Source: Actinomycetota bacterium (GTDB lineage Bacteria > Actinomycetota > Actinomycetes > S36-B12). From it: 64,000 nucleotides of DNA. Position numbers and translations under genes: made by a program. The notes beneath the pieces were generated by a model, which saw only the letters and a program-made list of their open reading frames with translations, ran no database searches and had not been told where the DNA came from. Positions within the stretch are counted from its first letter, which is position 1. Every line of letters starts with the position of its first letter. This document shows, piece by piece, positions 16,332-24,998 of the stretch. The stretch covers positions 1 through 64,000 of the forward strand of contig JADKGE010000007.1 in the NCBI GenBank assembly GCA_016717115.1. The letters run 5' to 3'.

Positions 16332-18773
16332 TCAGGCGACTGGCACCCAGACCAGGCGCAGGTCGGTGACCGCGATGTCCGTCTTCTCCAGCGGAATGCT
16401 CAGCGACTCGACCTGGCTCGCCAGTGCGGCCCACGTCGCGTCGATCTCGGCCACCTCGGTCGCGAGCTCGGCTTCGATGTCGACGATCGCCTGCTCTGCC
16501 GCGGTTGCCTTCTCCTGGGCTGCGTTGACCCGCGCCTGCGATGCCGAGGTCCTCCTGATCTCGGTCGTGATCGACGAGCGGCTGCGCCGTCCGCCGAAGA
16601 GACCGCCGAGCAGGGTGGTCACCTGCGCCGTGGTGCCGTGCTCCGCCTCGTGGATGGCGGCCGCCTGATTGCTGGCGGATGCGGCCGTCTGCGCTCGGGT
16701 TCGCAGCGCGCGCAGTTTCGTGTCGTACTTCTTCTCGAGGGCGGCGATTGCCGCGTCCGCCTTGTCGTCGGCCGCGTCCGTGCACCGAACGATGAACTGC
16801 TCGAGGGTCTCGCCGACTCGTGAGTACATCTTGAGCTGGGGGTTGGTCAGGACCTCGACGGTCTGCGTGCGGACAAGATGGTCGGCGAGCGCCCTGCTGA
16901 GCGTCGTCCACCACGTCTTCTTGCCGACCTCCGCCTTGGTCAGGCCGTAGACGACCGGCCCCGGTGGCTCGTCGTTCAGGTCGCGGTCGTCGTAGTCGAC
17001 GGCGACGAAGTCCGCCGGGTTGGGCAGCGGCGAGACGGGGAACAGCACCGCCTCGTACTCCTCGTCGTGGACGAGTGAGGCCTTGGTGTCGTCGAACCGC
17101 AGGAGGACGCGGGCCACGATCGCGGGCTGCACGTGACGGCCGGGCCTGGCGCCGATCGTTGCCGCCCACGGGGCAGCCGGGTCGAGGTACGACACCGCGA
17201 CTCCCTCGGCGAGGGTCGGGGCGACCGGGGACTCGTCGTCGCCGACCGACGGTGCGGGCACGGCCATCGATGCGCCAGCCAGCGGGGCGGAGGCAGGCTC
17301 GGGGGGAGCGGCCGACGGGGAGGCATCCGCCGAGCTGACGCGGCCGGAGGCGGTAGGTGCAGGCACGACGGCGGCCGGGAGTTCGCGATCCGCGACGAGC
17401 CCGGTCTCGACAAGCCGGGTGATCTCGCTGCGCATGAGCGGGCCCCGCAGATAGCTCATCGCCCACCGCGTGGTCGTCAGCGTCGGCTGGTCGGCCCCGA
17501 CCCGCTTCAGCATGAACTGGCGCTTGCCAAGGGACGAGATGGTCGCACCGACGGCCGCGATGTCGACGCTGCCGGCCGCGCTCTTCAGTCCGTCGATGAG
17601 GCGTGCCTTGTCCTGCTCGGTCTGCAGGCGCCCGATGAGCCAGGTGCCGGCATTCGACAGGGCCTTGTAGTCGACGTCGACGGGGTTCTGTGTCGACAGC
17701 ACGACGCCGACCCCGAAGGCGCGGGCCTGCTTCAGCAGCAGCATGATCGGCTTCTTGCTCGGTGGGTTCGCCGTCGGCGGCAGGTAGCCGGCCACCTCGT
17801 CCATGTAGAGCAGGGCGCGAAGATCCGACGAGCCGCCCTGCCGTCGGGTCCATGTGACGAACTTCGACAGGATCAGCGCGGTGACCGATTGGCGCTGCTC
17901 GTCGGACAGGTGGGCGGTCGTCACGATCGCGCAGCGAGGGCGGCCGTCCGCAGTGCGGAGCATGCTCTGGATGTCGACCGGCTCACCGGTCATCCACGAC
18001 GCGAACCCCGGTGAGGCAAGGAGGTTGTTCAGGCGGATGGCGAAGGCCATGCGGTCGGCCGGTGGGAAGAACTGGTCGAGCTCCAGGACACCGAGCTTGC
18101 GCATCGGCGGCTGCTGCACCTCTCCCAGGAGGGTGGCCAGGTCGAGGTCGCGACCCTGGTTCCAGGAGTTCTGGATCAACGACGAGAGCAGCACGTGCTC
18201 GCGCGACGACAGCGGATCCGCGTCGATCCCGACCATGGCCAGCAGGCTCGAGACGTAGCTCTCGATCTCGTCGGCCGCGTCCTCCGGGTCGGCGTCGGGG
18301 CCCGGCGCCTGAAGCGAGCCGACGATGTTGAGCTGGCGGCCGGCCGCTGAGCCCGGCGTGTAGACCTCGAACTCCACCGTGCTGCGCAGCTGCGCGATTC
18401 GCTCCGGTGGGATGCCCCACTGCGCGAGGCCGTCGCGCCAGGTCGTGGCCTGCTGCGCGGCGAACTCCGCCGTGGACACCCCCGACTTGGTCACGTCGCT
18501 GCTGTTGACCCACGGCTCGAAGTCGGTCGCGGCGAGGGCCGGGAACGTGAGGCACAGGTTGGTGAGGTCGCCCTTGGGATCGATGAGCAGCGTGGGCACC
18601 CCCGCCGACAGGCACTCCTCGATGAGAACGATCCCGAGTCCGGTCTTGCCGGAGCCGGTCATGCCGACGATGACACCGTGGGTCGTGAGGTCGGATGAGC
18701 CGATGACGGCTGGGCTGCTCGTCGCCTCCTTCGTGGTCGGATCGAGCAGGCCGCCGAAGCGAAGATCAGTCAT
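16332..18773 (-). CDS. HerA-like ATPase/helicase (DUF853 type)
   Basis: The 813-residue protein is a P-loop ATPase of the HerA/FtsK class. Walker A is GMTGSGKTG (about residues 37-45), a LLIDPKGDL block follows, and Walker B is ALLYMDEVAGYLPP. FGVGVVLSTQNPVDVDYKAL is the usual sensor region. After a Pro/Ala-rich linker (about 470-530) the C-terminal part ends in a long heptad-rich helix (AAQEKATAAEQAIVDIEAEL) that may form a coiled coil. The role of this type is not settled; DNA translocation or repair is suspected. ATG 18773 is preferred because AGGTGA stands 5 bp upstream; GTG 18782 is an alternative. Confidence 0.87.
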   Translation of the reverse strand: MTDLRFGGLLDPTTKEATSSPAVIGSSDLTTHGVIVGMTGSGKTGLGIVLIEECLSAGVPTLLIDPKGDLTNLCLTFPALAATDFEPWVNSSDVTKSGVSTAEFAAQQATTWRDGLAQWGIPPERIAQLRSTVEFEVYTPGSAAGRQLNIVGSLQAPGPDADPEDAADEIESYVSSLLAMVGIDADPLSSREHVLLSSLIQNSWNQGRDLDLATLLGEVQQPPMRKLGVLELDQFFPPADRMAFAIRLNNLLASPGFASWMTGEPVDIQSMLRTADGRPRCAIVTTAHLSDEQRQSVTALILSKFVTWTRRQGGSSDLRALLYMDEVAGYLPPTANPPSKKPIMLLLKQARAFGVGVVLSTQNPVDVDYKALSNAGTWLIGRLQTEQDKARLIDGLKSAAGSVDIAAVGATISSLGKRQFMLKRVGADQPTLTTTRWAMSYLRGPLMRSEITRLVETGLVADRELPAAVVPAPTASGRVSSADASPSAAPPEPASAPLAGASMAVPAPSVGDDESPVAPTLAEGVAVSYLDPAAPWAATIGARPGRHVQPAIVARVLLRFDDTKASLVHDEEYEAVLFPVSPLPNPADFVAVDYDDRDLNDEPPGPVVYGLTKAEVGKKTWWTTLSRALADHLVRTQTVEVLTNPQLKMYSRVGETLEQFIVRCTDAADDKADAAIAALEKKYDTKLRALRTRAQTAASASNQAAAIHEAEHGTTAQVTTLLGGLFGGRRSRSSITTEIRRTSASQARVNAAQEKATAAEQAIVDIEAELATEVAEIDATWAALASQVESLSIPLEKTDIAVTDLRLVWVPVA

Positions 18774-18804
18774 GGCGCTCACCTAACCATGAGCCTCGCC
18801 GAGA

Positions 18805-18852
18805 CCTGCGGCAGACGTCGCAACGGGTCACGGGTGCGACGTCTGCTGCAGG
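18805..18852 (-). terminator. Strong hairpin downstream of the LacI gene
   Basis: An 18-bp inverted repeat with one mismatch (arms 18805-18822 and 18835-18852, core gcagacgtcgca) surrounds a 12-base loop. It lies 20 bp beyond the stop of the LacI-family gene and before the start of the HerA-like gene, both on the minus strand. No T-tract follows, which is common for actinobacterial terminators. An operator role for the HerA-like promoter cannot be excluded because of the symmetry. Confidence 0.6.
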
Positions 18853-18871
18853 CCTGGATGGCGGCCGGTCG

Positions 18872-19891
18872 CTAGGTCCGTCGTGGGGCCGTGCTGGAAC
18901 GCACGATCAGGGGTCCCGGCGGCAGCAGCTGGAGCCCGCGCGGCGGGGCTCCGTCGAGTCGGGCCCTGACCACCTCCGACGTGGCGAAGGCGAGTCGGTC
19001 GGCGTGCTGCTCGACCGTGGTGAGGTCGAGGTGGGGCAGGGCCGCCTCGGGCACGTTGTCGAAGCCGACGACGGACACGTCTTGCGGTACCCGCACGCCG
19101 TGCCGGCTGAACACGTCGAGCACCCCGAAGGCCACCTGATCGTTGTAGGCGACGATGGCGGTGGGCAGCGCACCGTCGTCGATCAGCGCCAGGGCCGTCG
19201 CGGCGCCGTCGGCCCTGGTGCCGCCGGACGGAAGGACGCGCGTCGCCTGACCGAGGTCGAACGCAGCCATCGCCGACAGGTACCCCGAGCGACGTGGGGT
19301 CGCGCTGACGTACTCGGCCCCGTCGACGTACCAGATATCGGTATGGCCCAGTCCAACGAGATGCCCGACGGCCAGCATGAGCCCGGCGGTGTCATCGACC
19401 CGCAGCGTGTCGACCGACGCGAGCTCGAGGTACCGATCGACGACGATCGTCGGTACGTCCGGAGCCAGGTCGAACAAGCGGGCCAGGTCGCTCTCGGATC
19501 CGGTGGGACCGATGTGGATGATCGCACTGCACCGCTGGTCGAGCAGCATCTCGACGGCCTGTCGGAGGCTCCTCGCCTTGGTCGTCCAACTCAGCGCGAG
19601 TTGATACCCGTGCAGGTCGGCGTCCTCGTGCAGTGCCTCGGTGACCTCGACGTGGAACGGGTGCACCGCAGTGAGAGTGATGCCGATCTGGCGACTGGTG
19701 CGGCTGCGCAGGCTGCGCGCTCGGGCGTCGGGGCGATAGCCGAGTTCGGCGGCGGCGGACAGAACCCGGGCTCGCGTGGTCTCGCTCGCACCGGGTACTC
19801 CTCGGAAGACCGTCGACACCAGCGACCGTGACACTCCGGCGAGTGCGGCAACGTCCCGCATGGTGGGAGGCCTGTGCGGCATGTCGGCCAT
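18872..19891 (-). CDS. LacI-family transcriptional regulator
   Basis: The 339-residue protein has an N-terminal helix-turn-helix (TMRDVAALAGVSRSLVSTVF) and hinge region (GYRPDARARSLRSRTS), followed by a periplasmic-binding-protein-like sensor domain with VPTIVVDRYLE, YNDQVAFGVLDVF and VSVVGFDNVPEAA. It should bind a palindromic operator and respond to a sugar or related small ligand. No transport or sugar-use operon is adjacent, so its regulon lies elsewhere or it acts on itself. The metallopeptidase gene starts 80 bp away in the opposite direction. Confidence 0.92.
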   Translation of the reverse strand: MADMPHRPPTMRDVAALAGVSRSLVSTVFRGVPGASETTRARVLSAAAELGYRPDARARSLRSRTSRQIGITLTAVHPFHVEVTEALHEDADLHGYQLALSWTTKARSLRQAVEMLLDQRCSAIIHIGPTGSESDLARLFDLAPDVPTIVVDRYLELASVDTLRVDDTAGLMLAVGHLVGLGHTDIWYVDGAEYVSATPRRSGYLSAMAAFDLGQATRVLPSGGTRADGAATALALIDDGALPTAIVAYNDQVAFGVLDVFSRHGVRVPQDVSVVGFDNVPEAALPHLDLTTVEQHADRLAFATSEVVRARLDGAPPRGLQLLPPGPLIVRSSTAPRRT

Positions 19892-19971
19892 GATCGGACC
19901 CTACCCGCGCCGCCGCCGGGCAAGCACCCCTCGTGGTCTTGCTCCGGGAAGGAGGCACCTAATGTGACCGC

Positions 19972-21012
19972 ATGGCTGAAGCCCGCTGTCCGACGTGTCG
20001 AACGTTCGCCTTCCTGGAGACCCAGGAGTGCGATCGGTGCGGAGACAGCATCGGCTACCACTACCCCTCACTCAGTTTCGTCCCTGCTCCCGAAGGGGGG
20101 ACGGAGATCGACGGCACGCGGTGGCGGCGGTGCGCCAACTGGCCATGGCAGTGCAACTGGCTCGTGTCGTCCGAGGACGAGTCGGCACGATGCTTCTCGT
20201 GCCGGCTGACCCGCAGGAGCCCGGAGGCCGACGACACCATCGCCTTGGAGAAGCTCGCAGAGGCGGGCGTGGCCAAGCGCCGCCTGCTGGTGCAGCTTCT
20301 CGAACTTGGACTCCCGATCGTCCCCTTCCACGAGCAGGAAGGCGGCCTGGCGTTCGACCTGCTGAGCAGCCGCAGCGGCGCTCCGGTGGTGATCGGCCAT
20401 GCCGACGGGGTCATCACGATCGATCTTGCTGAGAGCCTCGACGCCCACCGGGAGGCGCTGCGCGTGAGGCTGGGCGAGCCGTACCGCACCATGCTGGGTC
20501 ACTTCCGTCACGAGGTGGGGCACTACTACCAGCAGGTCCTGATCGCGGCCGAGCCACTGCTCGGCGAATGCCGTGGCATCTTCGGCGACGAGCGGGCCAG
20601 CTACGCGGACGCGATCGAGCGGCACTATGAGTTCGGCGCCCCCGGCGACTGGGCCGCGAACTACATCTCCGAGTACGCGACCATGCATCCGTGGGAGGAC
20701 TTCGCCGAGACGTTCGCCCACTACCTGCACATCACCGGCACGCTCGCGACCGCCGCGGCGGCCGGGGTCACGCTGCAGAGCGAACTCGTCGATGACCTGC
20801 TCGTCGCCGACGTCGTCCCCGTTGACGACTACTCGGGGTTGGGGATCGATCGCGTGCTCGCGGACTGGCACTGGGTGTCGCTGATGTTCAACCGGGTGAA
20901 CCGGTCGATGGGGCAGCGCGACCTCTATCCGTTCACGCTCACCCAGCCGGTCATGGACAAGCTGGCCTTCGTGCACCGCCTCGTGACCGCGGAGGCTCAG
21001 CGGGGCAGTTAG
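19972..21012 (+). CDS. Putative zinc-binding metallopeptidase (COG4307 type)
   Basis: The 346-residue product starts with a zinc-ribbon (CPTC at residues 6-9, CDRC at about 20-23, and later CANWPWQCNW and ARCFSCRL) and then carries a catalytic-looking HEVGHYY (HExxH) near residue 183. The HPWEDFAETFAHYLHITGTL block further on supplies a conserved Glu/His environment. These fit the family annotated as putative zinc-binding metallopeptidase. It has no signal peptide, so it should be cytosolic. Substrate and role are unknown. It is convergent with the RecQ gene, whose stop lies 5 bp beyond. Confidence 0.83.
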   Translation: MAEARCPTCRTFAFLETQECDRCGDSIGYHYPSLSFVPAPEGGTEIDGTRWRRCANWPWQCNWLVSSEDESARCFSCRLTRRSPEADDTIALEKLAEAGVAKRRLLVQLLELGLPIVPFHEQEGGLAFDLLSSRSGAPVVIGHADGVITIDLAESLDAHREALRVRLGEPYRTMLGHFRHEVGHYYQQVLIAAEPLLGECRGIFGDERASYADAIERHYEFGAPGDWAANYISEYATMHPWEDFAETFAHYLHITGTLATAAAAGVTLQSELVDDLLVADVVPVDDYSGLGIDRVLADWHWVSLMFNRVNRSMGQRDLYPFTLTQPVMDKLAFVHRLVTAEAQRGS

Positions 21013-21017
21013 CGGCC

Positions 21018-23129
21018 CTAGGGCTGCTGGTGGATGACGAGGGGCAGCACATGCTCGGCCCCCGCCTCACGCAGCAGGGCGCCCGCGATCGTGGCGGTCC
21101 ATCCCGTCTGCCAGCGGTCGTCGACGAGCAGGATCGTGTGGCCGGCCACATCGGCGTCCGTGCGCAGGCCGATGCGTGCGGCCTGGAACCCCGCTCGCGC
21201 CTTCGCCGCGAGGTCGGCCGTGCTCGGGTGACCGGAGATCGTGAGGACGTCGCGAACGGGGATGCGGCCGATCTGCCCCAGCGCTTCGGCGAGCGAGCCC
21301 ACCAGCTGCGGATGACGGGTGCTGGGCACCGGAACGATGAGGGTGGGGCGCGCGGGCCACGCCGAGGTCCACGACGTGAGAACGCGCACCAGGGCATCGC
21401 GCACCCAGGGCGGCGCAGGGCCGTCGGGGGAGGAGGCCAGGCGCGCCGCGTCCGGCCATGCCGGGTCGTCGGCGAAGGCCAGCGCCCGCCCCGGCTCGAT
21501 CGACACCCCTCGACCGATGCGCCCGGACCACGGCAGCCCGGGCGCCCACTGCAGCCGCGGCTTGATGACGACGTCGAGACCGCGCACGAACGCGAGTGCG
21601 GCCTCGACGAAGTCCGGACCGGGGTGGTCACGAAGTCCGGACGGCAGGGATCCGGTGCAGGCCGAGCAACGGCCGCAGGCCGAGGCCGACGGGTCGTCGA
21701 GCGCCTCGCGAAGGACGCTGTCCAGGCAGCGTGTGGACCGTGCGTAGGTGCGCATGAGGTCGGCCTCGTGCTCTCGCGCCGCCAGTAGTGCCGCATACCG
21801 ATCGTGGTCGTAGCGCCACGGCTGGCCGGTGGCCTCCCAACCGGCCTCGGTGCGGCGGACGGCACCCTCGACGGCGAGCACCTTCACGAGCAGTTCGAGC
21901 CGGTTGTCGCGAAGCCCAGTGAGGACGCTCAGCCGCGGAACCGTCAGCGCCGCTCCCGAGTCGGCGAGGGCCCGCAGAACGGCATCCGCGTCGTCCTCGC
22001 GGGGGATCGAGGCCGTCGCGAAGTAGCGCCAGATGTTCTCGTCGGCCGGTGTCGGAAGGAGGACGACCTGAGCGCTGTCGAGGGCCCGACCGGCCCGGCC
22101 CACCTGCTGGTAGTAGTCGACGGGGGAGCCCGGCGAGCCCACGTGGATGACGAACCCGAGATCGGGCTTGTCGTAGCCCATGCCGAGGGCGGAGGTCGCA
22201 ATCACCGCCTTGATGCGGTTGTCCCGCAACTCCTCCTCGATCGCCTGCCGGTCCGTCGTGTCGAGCTGGCCGTGATAGGCCCGTACGAGGTGTCCGCGCT
22301 CCGACAGGTAGCCGGCCAGATCGCCAGACTGCCGAACGGTGGCGGTGTAGACAATGCCGGAGCCCGGGAGCGACGGGAGATGCTCGTCAACCCAGGCGTA
22401 CGCCTCGATCAGCCCCAGACGCGGCACGACCGACAGGTGCAGCGAGGCTCTCGCCAGCGTTCCGCGCAGCACGAGAGTGTCGGGGCCCAGCTGTTCGGCG
22501 ACATCGTCCGTGACCCGGGAGTTGGCGGTGGCCGTCGTGGCGAGGACCGGCAGCTCGGGCCGCCGCGTCAGGAGGCCGGCGATGCGCCGGTAGTCGGGCC
22601 GGAAGTCGTGCCCCCAGCCCGAGATGCAGTGGGCCTCGTCGATGACCAGGAGGCCGAGGCGGGGCAGGAGCCAGGGCAGCACCTCGGCCGCGAACCTGGG
22701 GTTGGCGAGCCGCTCAGGGCTGGTGAGCAGCACGTCGATCCGGTCGGCGGCGAGGTCGGCCTGGATCTCGCCCCAGTCGGCGAAGTTCGACGAGTTCAAC
22801 GTGGCCGCGGTCAGCCCGGACCGCTCGGCCGCGTCGACCTGGTTGCGCATGAGCGCCAGGAGGGGCGACACGACGAGCGTGGGTCCGGACCCGGCCTCGC
22901 GAAGGGCCTTGGCCGCCATCCAGTAGACCGCGGACTTCCCCCATCCGGTGGCTTGCACGACAAGCGCCCTTCGGCCGTCGCAGGCCAGCGCTGAGGCCGC
23001 CGTGAGCTGGTCGGCGCGGGGTCGAGCGGCCGGGCCTGCGCTGCCCGCGAGGACGGTGAGGGCCGCAGCCTCGAGCTGCTCGCGGGACGCGAGCCGGACG
23101 GCTCCGTGTGCCGTCGCCGGATTGCTCAC
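21018..23129 (-). CDS. recQ: RecQ-family DNA helicase with C-terminal PRTase-like domain
   Basis: The 703-residue protein couples ATP hydrolysis to 3'-5' DNA unwinding. Superfamily 2 motifs run from ADQLTAASALACDGRR (motif 0), QATGWGKSAVYW (I), DVLLTSPERL, VIDEAHCISGWGHDFRPDY (II, DEAH) and ATTATANSRV (III) to QQVGRAGRALDSAQ (VI). A Cys cluster (CGRCSAC, about residue 490) may hold zinc. The last 130 residues resemble a ComF-like phosphoribosyltransferase (TLIVPVPSTRHPQLVGSLAE; ILLVDDRWQTGWT). This fused layout is found in several actinobacteria; the purpose of the added domain is unknown. Confidence 0.9.
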   Translation of the reverse strand: MSNPATAHGAVRLASREQLEAAALTVLAGSAGPAARPRADQLTAASALACDGRRALVVQATGWGKSAVYWMAAKALREAGSGPTLVVSPLLALMRNQVDAAERSGLTAATLNSSNFADWGEIQADLAADRIDVLLTSPERLANPRFAAEVLPWLLPRLGLLVIDEAHCISGWGHDFRPDYRRIAGLLTRRPELPVLATTATANSRVTDDVAEQLGPDTLVLRGTLARASLHLSVVPRLGLIEAYAWVDEHLPSLPGSGIVYTATVRQSGDLAGYLSERGHLVRAYHGQLDTTDRQAIEEELRDNRIKAVIATSALGMGYDKPDLGFVIHVGSPGSPVDYYQQVGRAGRALDSAQVVLLPTPADENIWRYFATASIPREDDADAVLRALADSGAALTVPRLSVLTGLRDNRLELLVKVLAVEGAVRRTEAGWEATGQPWRYDHDRYAALLAAREHEADLMRTYARSTRCLDSVLREALDDPSASACGRCSACTGSLPSGLRDHPGPDFVEAALAFVRGLDVVIKPRLQWAPGLPWSGRIGRGVSIEPGRALAFADDPAWPDAARLASSPDGPAPPWVRDALVRVLTSWTSAWPARPTLIVPVPSTRHPQLVGSLAEALGQIGRIPVRDVLTISGHPSTADLAAKARAGFQAARIGLRTDADVAGHTILLVDDRWQTGWTATIAGALLREAGAEHVLPLVIHQQP

Positions 23130-23199
23130 GTGCCCCCCATGGTGTCGCGGTCGTCTGGCTCAGTGTGTGGCATCGCCCTGACAGTCGAGCCGGTAGACC

Positions 23200-24744
23200 T
23201 CACGAAGGGGTGTCGGCCGTCTCCGGCCGGGGCACCCAGAGGTTCAGGCCGCTTCGCGACTGCGCCAGCTCCCAGTCGGGGCTCGCCTCGAGCAGCGTCG
23301 TGAGGTGCCTGCCGCGGTCGTCCAGGGAGACGTCAGGGACGATGACGCACTCCGTCCCCGGTGGGACCGGCTCGCTCGGGTCCGAGGCGAAGTAGTAGTG
23401 CTGGAAGGCCAGCCCGCGCTCGCGGCCGTAGTAGTCGACCCGCCCGTCGATCCACACGGTGACGTCGGGGCGCAGCAGGATCAGTGGATCGGTGTACTCC
23501 TGTGCGCCGAAGACCTGGCACGACGGCGGCACCAAGGGAGCCAGGGCAACGATCCGTGGCTGGGCGTGCGGCCTGGCCGTCCAGAGCACGAACGGCGTGA
23601 GCACGATCAGCACCAAGGTGAGCACGACGCGCCAGAAGTGACCCGTGGTCCACTCCCGGACGCGGGCGCTCCGCCAGATGCCGCGAGGGGGCTCGGTCGC
23701 CGCCGCGGCCTGAACCCGCGTCACGGTGGCCGTGACGGCGATGGCGGCAACAGGGGCGACAACGGTGACCGCGACACCGATGAAACGGCTGTTCCAGAAG
23801 CCCGCCACGGCGATGGGGACGGCGATGAGCGCGAGCACCGTGGCCAGCCGGTCCGGGGCGGTGAGCGCCCCGCTAGTGCGGAAGCGGCGCGACGTGCCGA
23901 CGAGCGCCTGGATCGCGAGGACGACCGTGACGATCCCGGCAACCGCCAGGGCGGGATGGAGCCAGGCGCCGCTCCATTCGGCGATCAGGCCATGGCTGGC
24001 CTCGTAGACGGCGGCCGATCTCTCCCAGCCCGTCAGCCCGTAGGGGCTCAGGAGCGCTCCGCCGAGGAAGCCCACGGTCCCGACGAAGGCCATCGTCACC
24101 TGTCGTCCCCGGCTCAGGGTCGCAGTGAGGAGCCACAGGACCGACCAGCCGGCCGCCGCGACGAGGCTCCAGGCCAGCCATGACAGGTGGATCCAGTTGC
24201 CGGCCACGGAGATCGCCAGGGCGCCGACGCCGACGACCCCGGCGTTGACCAGCGCGGGGAACCGATGGGCCCGCGCACTCCACCAGGCGCCGAGGCCCAT
24301 CGTCGCCAGGAGCAGCGTCTGAGCGGCCAGCGTGGCCCGCGGGCTGAACTCGGCGAAGCTGACGAAGGCAACCGCGATCAGCACGAGCAGGATGGGCAGG
24401 GGTCGGGCCCCGATCGCGCGGGCAACGATCGCGATCACGGCGAGACTCGCGAAGACGGCGACACTCGTGAGGGCGAAGACGCCCCAGAACTCGCCCCACT
24501 GCCAGGTGGTGGCGAGCACGGCATTCCAGGCTGGGGAGTTCGGGTAGAACAGGGCATCGACGGGTGCCCAGCTCCAGGTGTCAGCGCGGACCAGGGGAGT
24601 CCCGGCCAGGTTCTCCAGGCCGGCGCGGATCTGCCAGTAGGGGTCGGCCTCGGTGATCGAGCCGCCTCGGGCGACGGCGAACGCGACGATCCAGCCGAAG
24701 ACGAGGGCCCACTCCCAGCGGTCTGCCGCTCGTCGGTCCGTCAT
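23200..24744 (-). CDS. Polytopic membrane protein, GT-C-like
   Basis: The 514-residue product has about ten membrane helices and a C-terminal extracytoplasmic domain of about 120 residues. After helix 1 comes a periplasmic loop with ADPYWQIRAGLENLAGTPLV and NSPAWNAVLATT, an arrangement that resembles GT-C fold glycosyltransferases, which carry an acidic catalytic residue in the first outer loop. The C-terminal part has DVTVWIDGRVDYYGRE. The start is ATG 24744, preceded by GGGAGGAGG; the frame is open 18 codons further. It is divergent from the GT2/GH18 operon, so it may serve the same glycan. No named family was recognised. Confidence 0.7.
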   Translation of the reverse strand: MTDRRAADRWEWALVFGWIVAFAVARGGSITEADPYWQIRAGLENLAGTPLVRADTWSWAPVDALFYPNSPAWNAVLATTWQWGEFWGVFALTSVAVFASLAVIAIVARAIGARPLPILLVLIAVAFVSFAEFSPRATLAAQTLLLATMGLGAWWSARAHRFPALVNAGVVGVGALAISVAGNWIHLSWLAWSLVAAAGWSVLWLLTATLSRGRQVTMAFVGTVGFLGGALLSPYGLTGWERSAAVYEASHGLIAEWSGAWLHPALAVAGIVTVVLAIQALVGTSRRFRTSGALTAPDRLATVLALIAVPIAVAGFWNSRFIGVAVTVVAPVAAIAVTATVTRVQAAAATEPPRGIWRSARVREWTTGHFWRVVLTLVLIVLTPFVLWTARPHAQPRIVALAPLVPPSCQVFGAQEYTDPLILLRPDVTVWIDGRVDYYGRERGLAFQHYYFASDPSEPVPPGTECVIVPDVSLDDRGRHLTTLLEASPDWELAQSRSGLNLWVPRPETADTPS

Positions 24745-24998
24745 GCCCCTCCTCCCTTGGCCGGAGCCTGGCAACGGTGCCGAGTCTGGCAGGCGCAACC
24801 CGTCGACACGCCCCCATGGCCGGACGTGCCGAGTCTGTCAGGAGGGTCCGCGGGGAGGCTCTCGGGCCGATACCCGCCGTGAGGCCCGATGCGCCGAGGT
24901 CCTGGGCGCGTGCGCACGCCCGCCTTGCTCGCTCCTGCAGCCGCGGGGTTGGGGTTCGCCGAGGACGATCCGTCGTAGACGGTGTGGGGCGGTTGATC

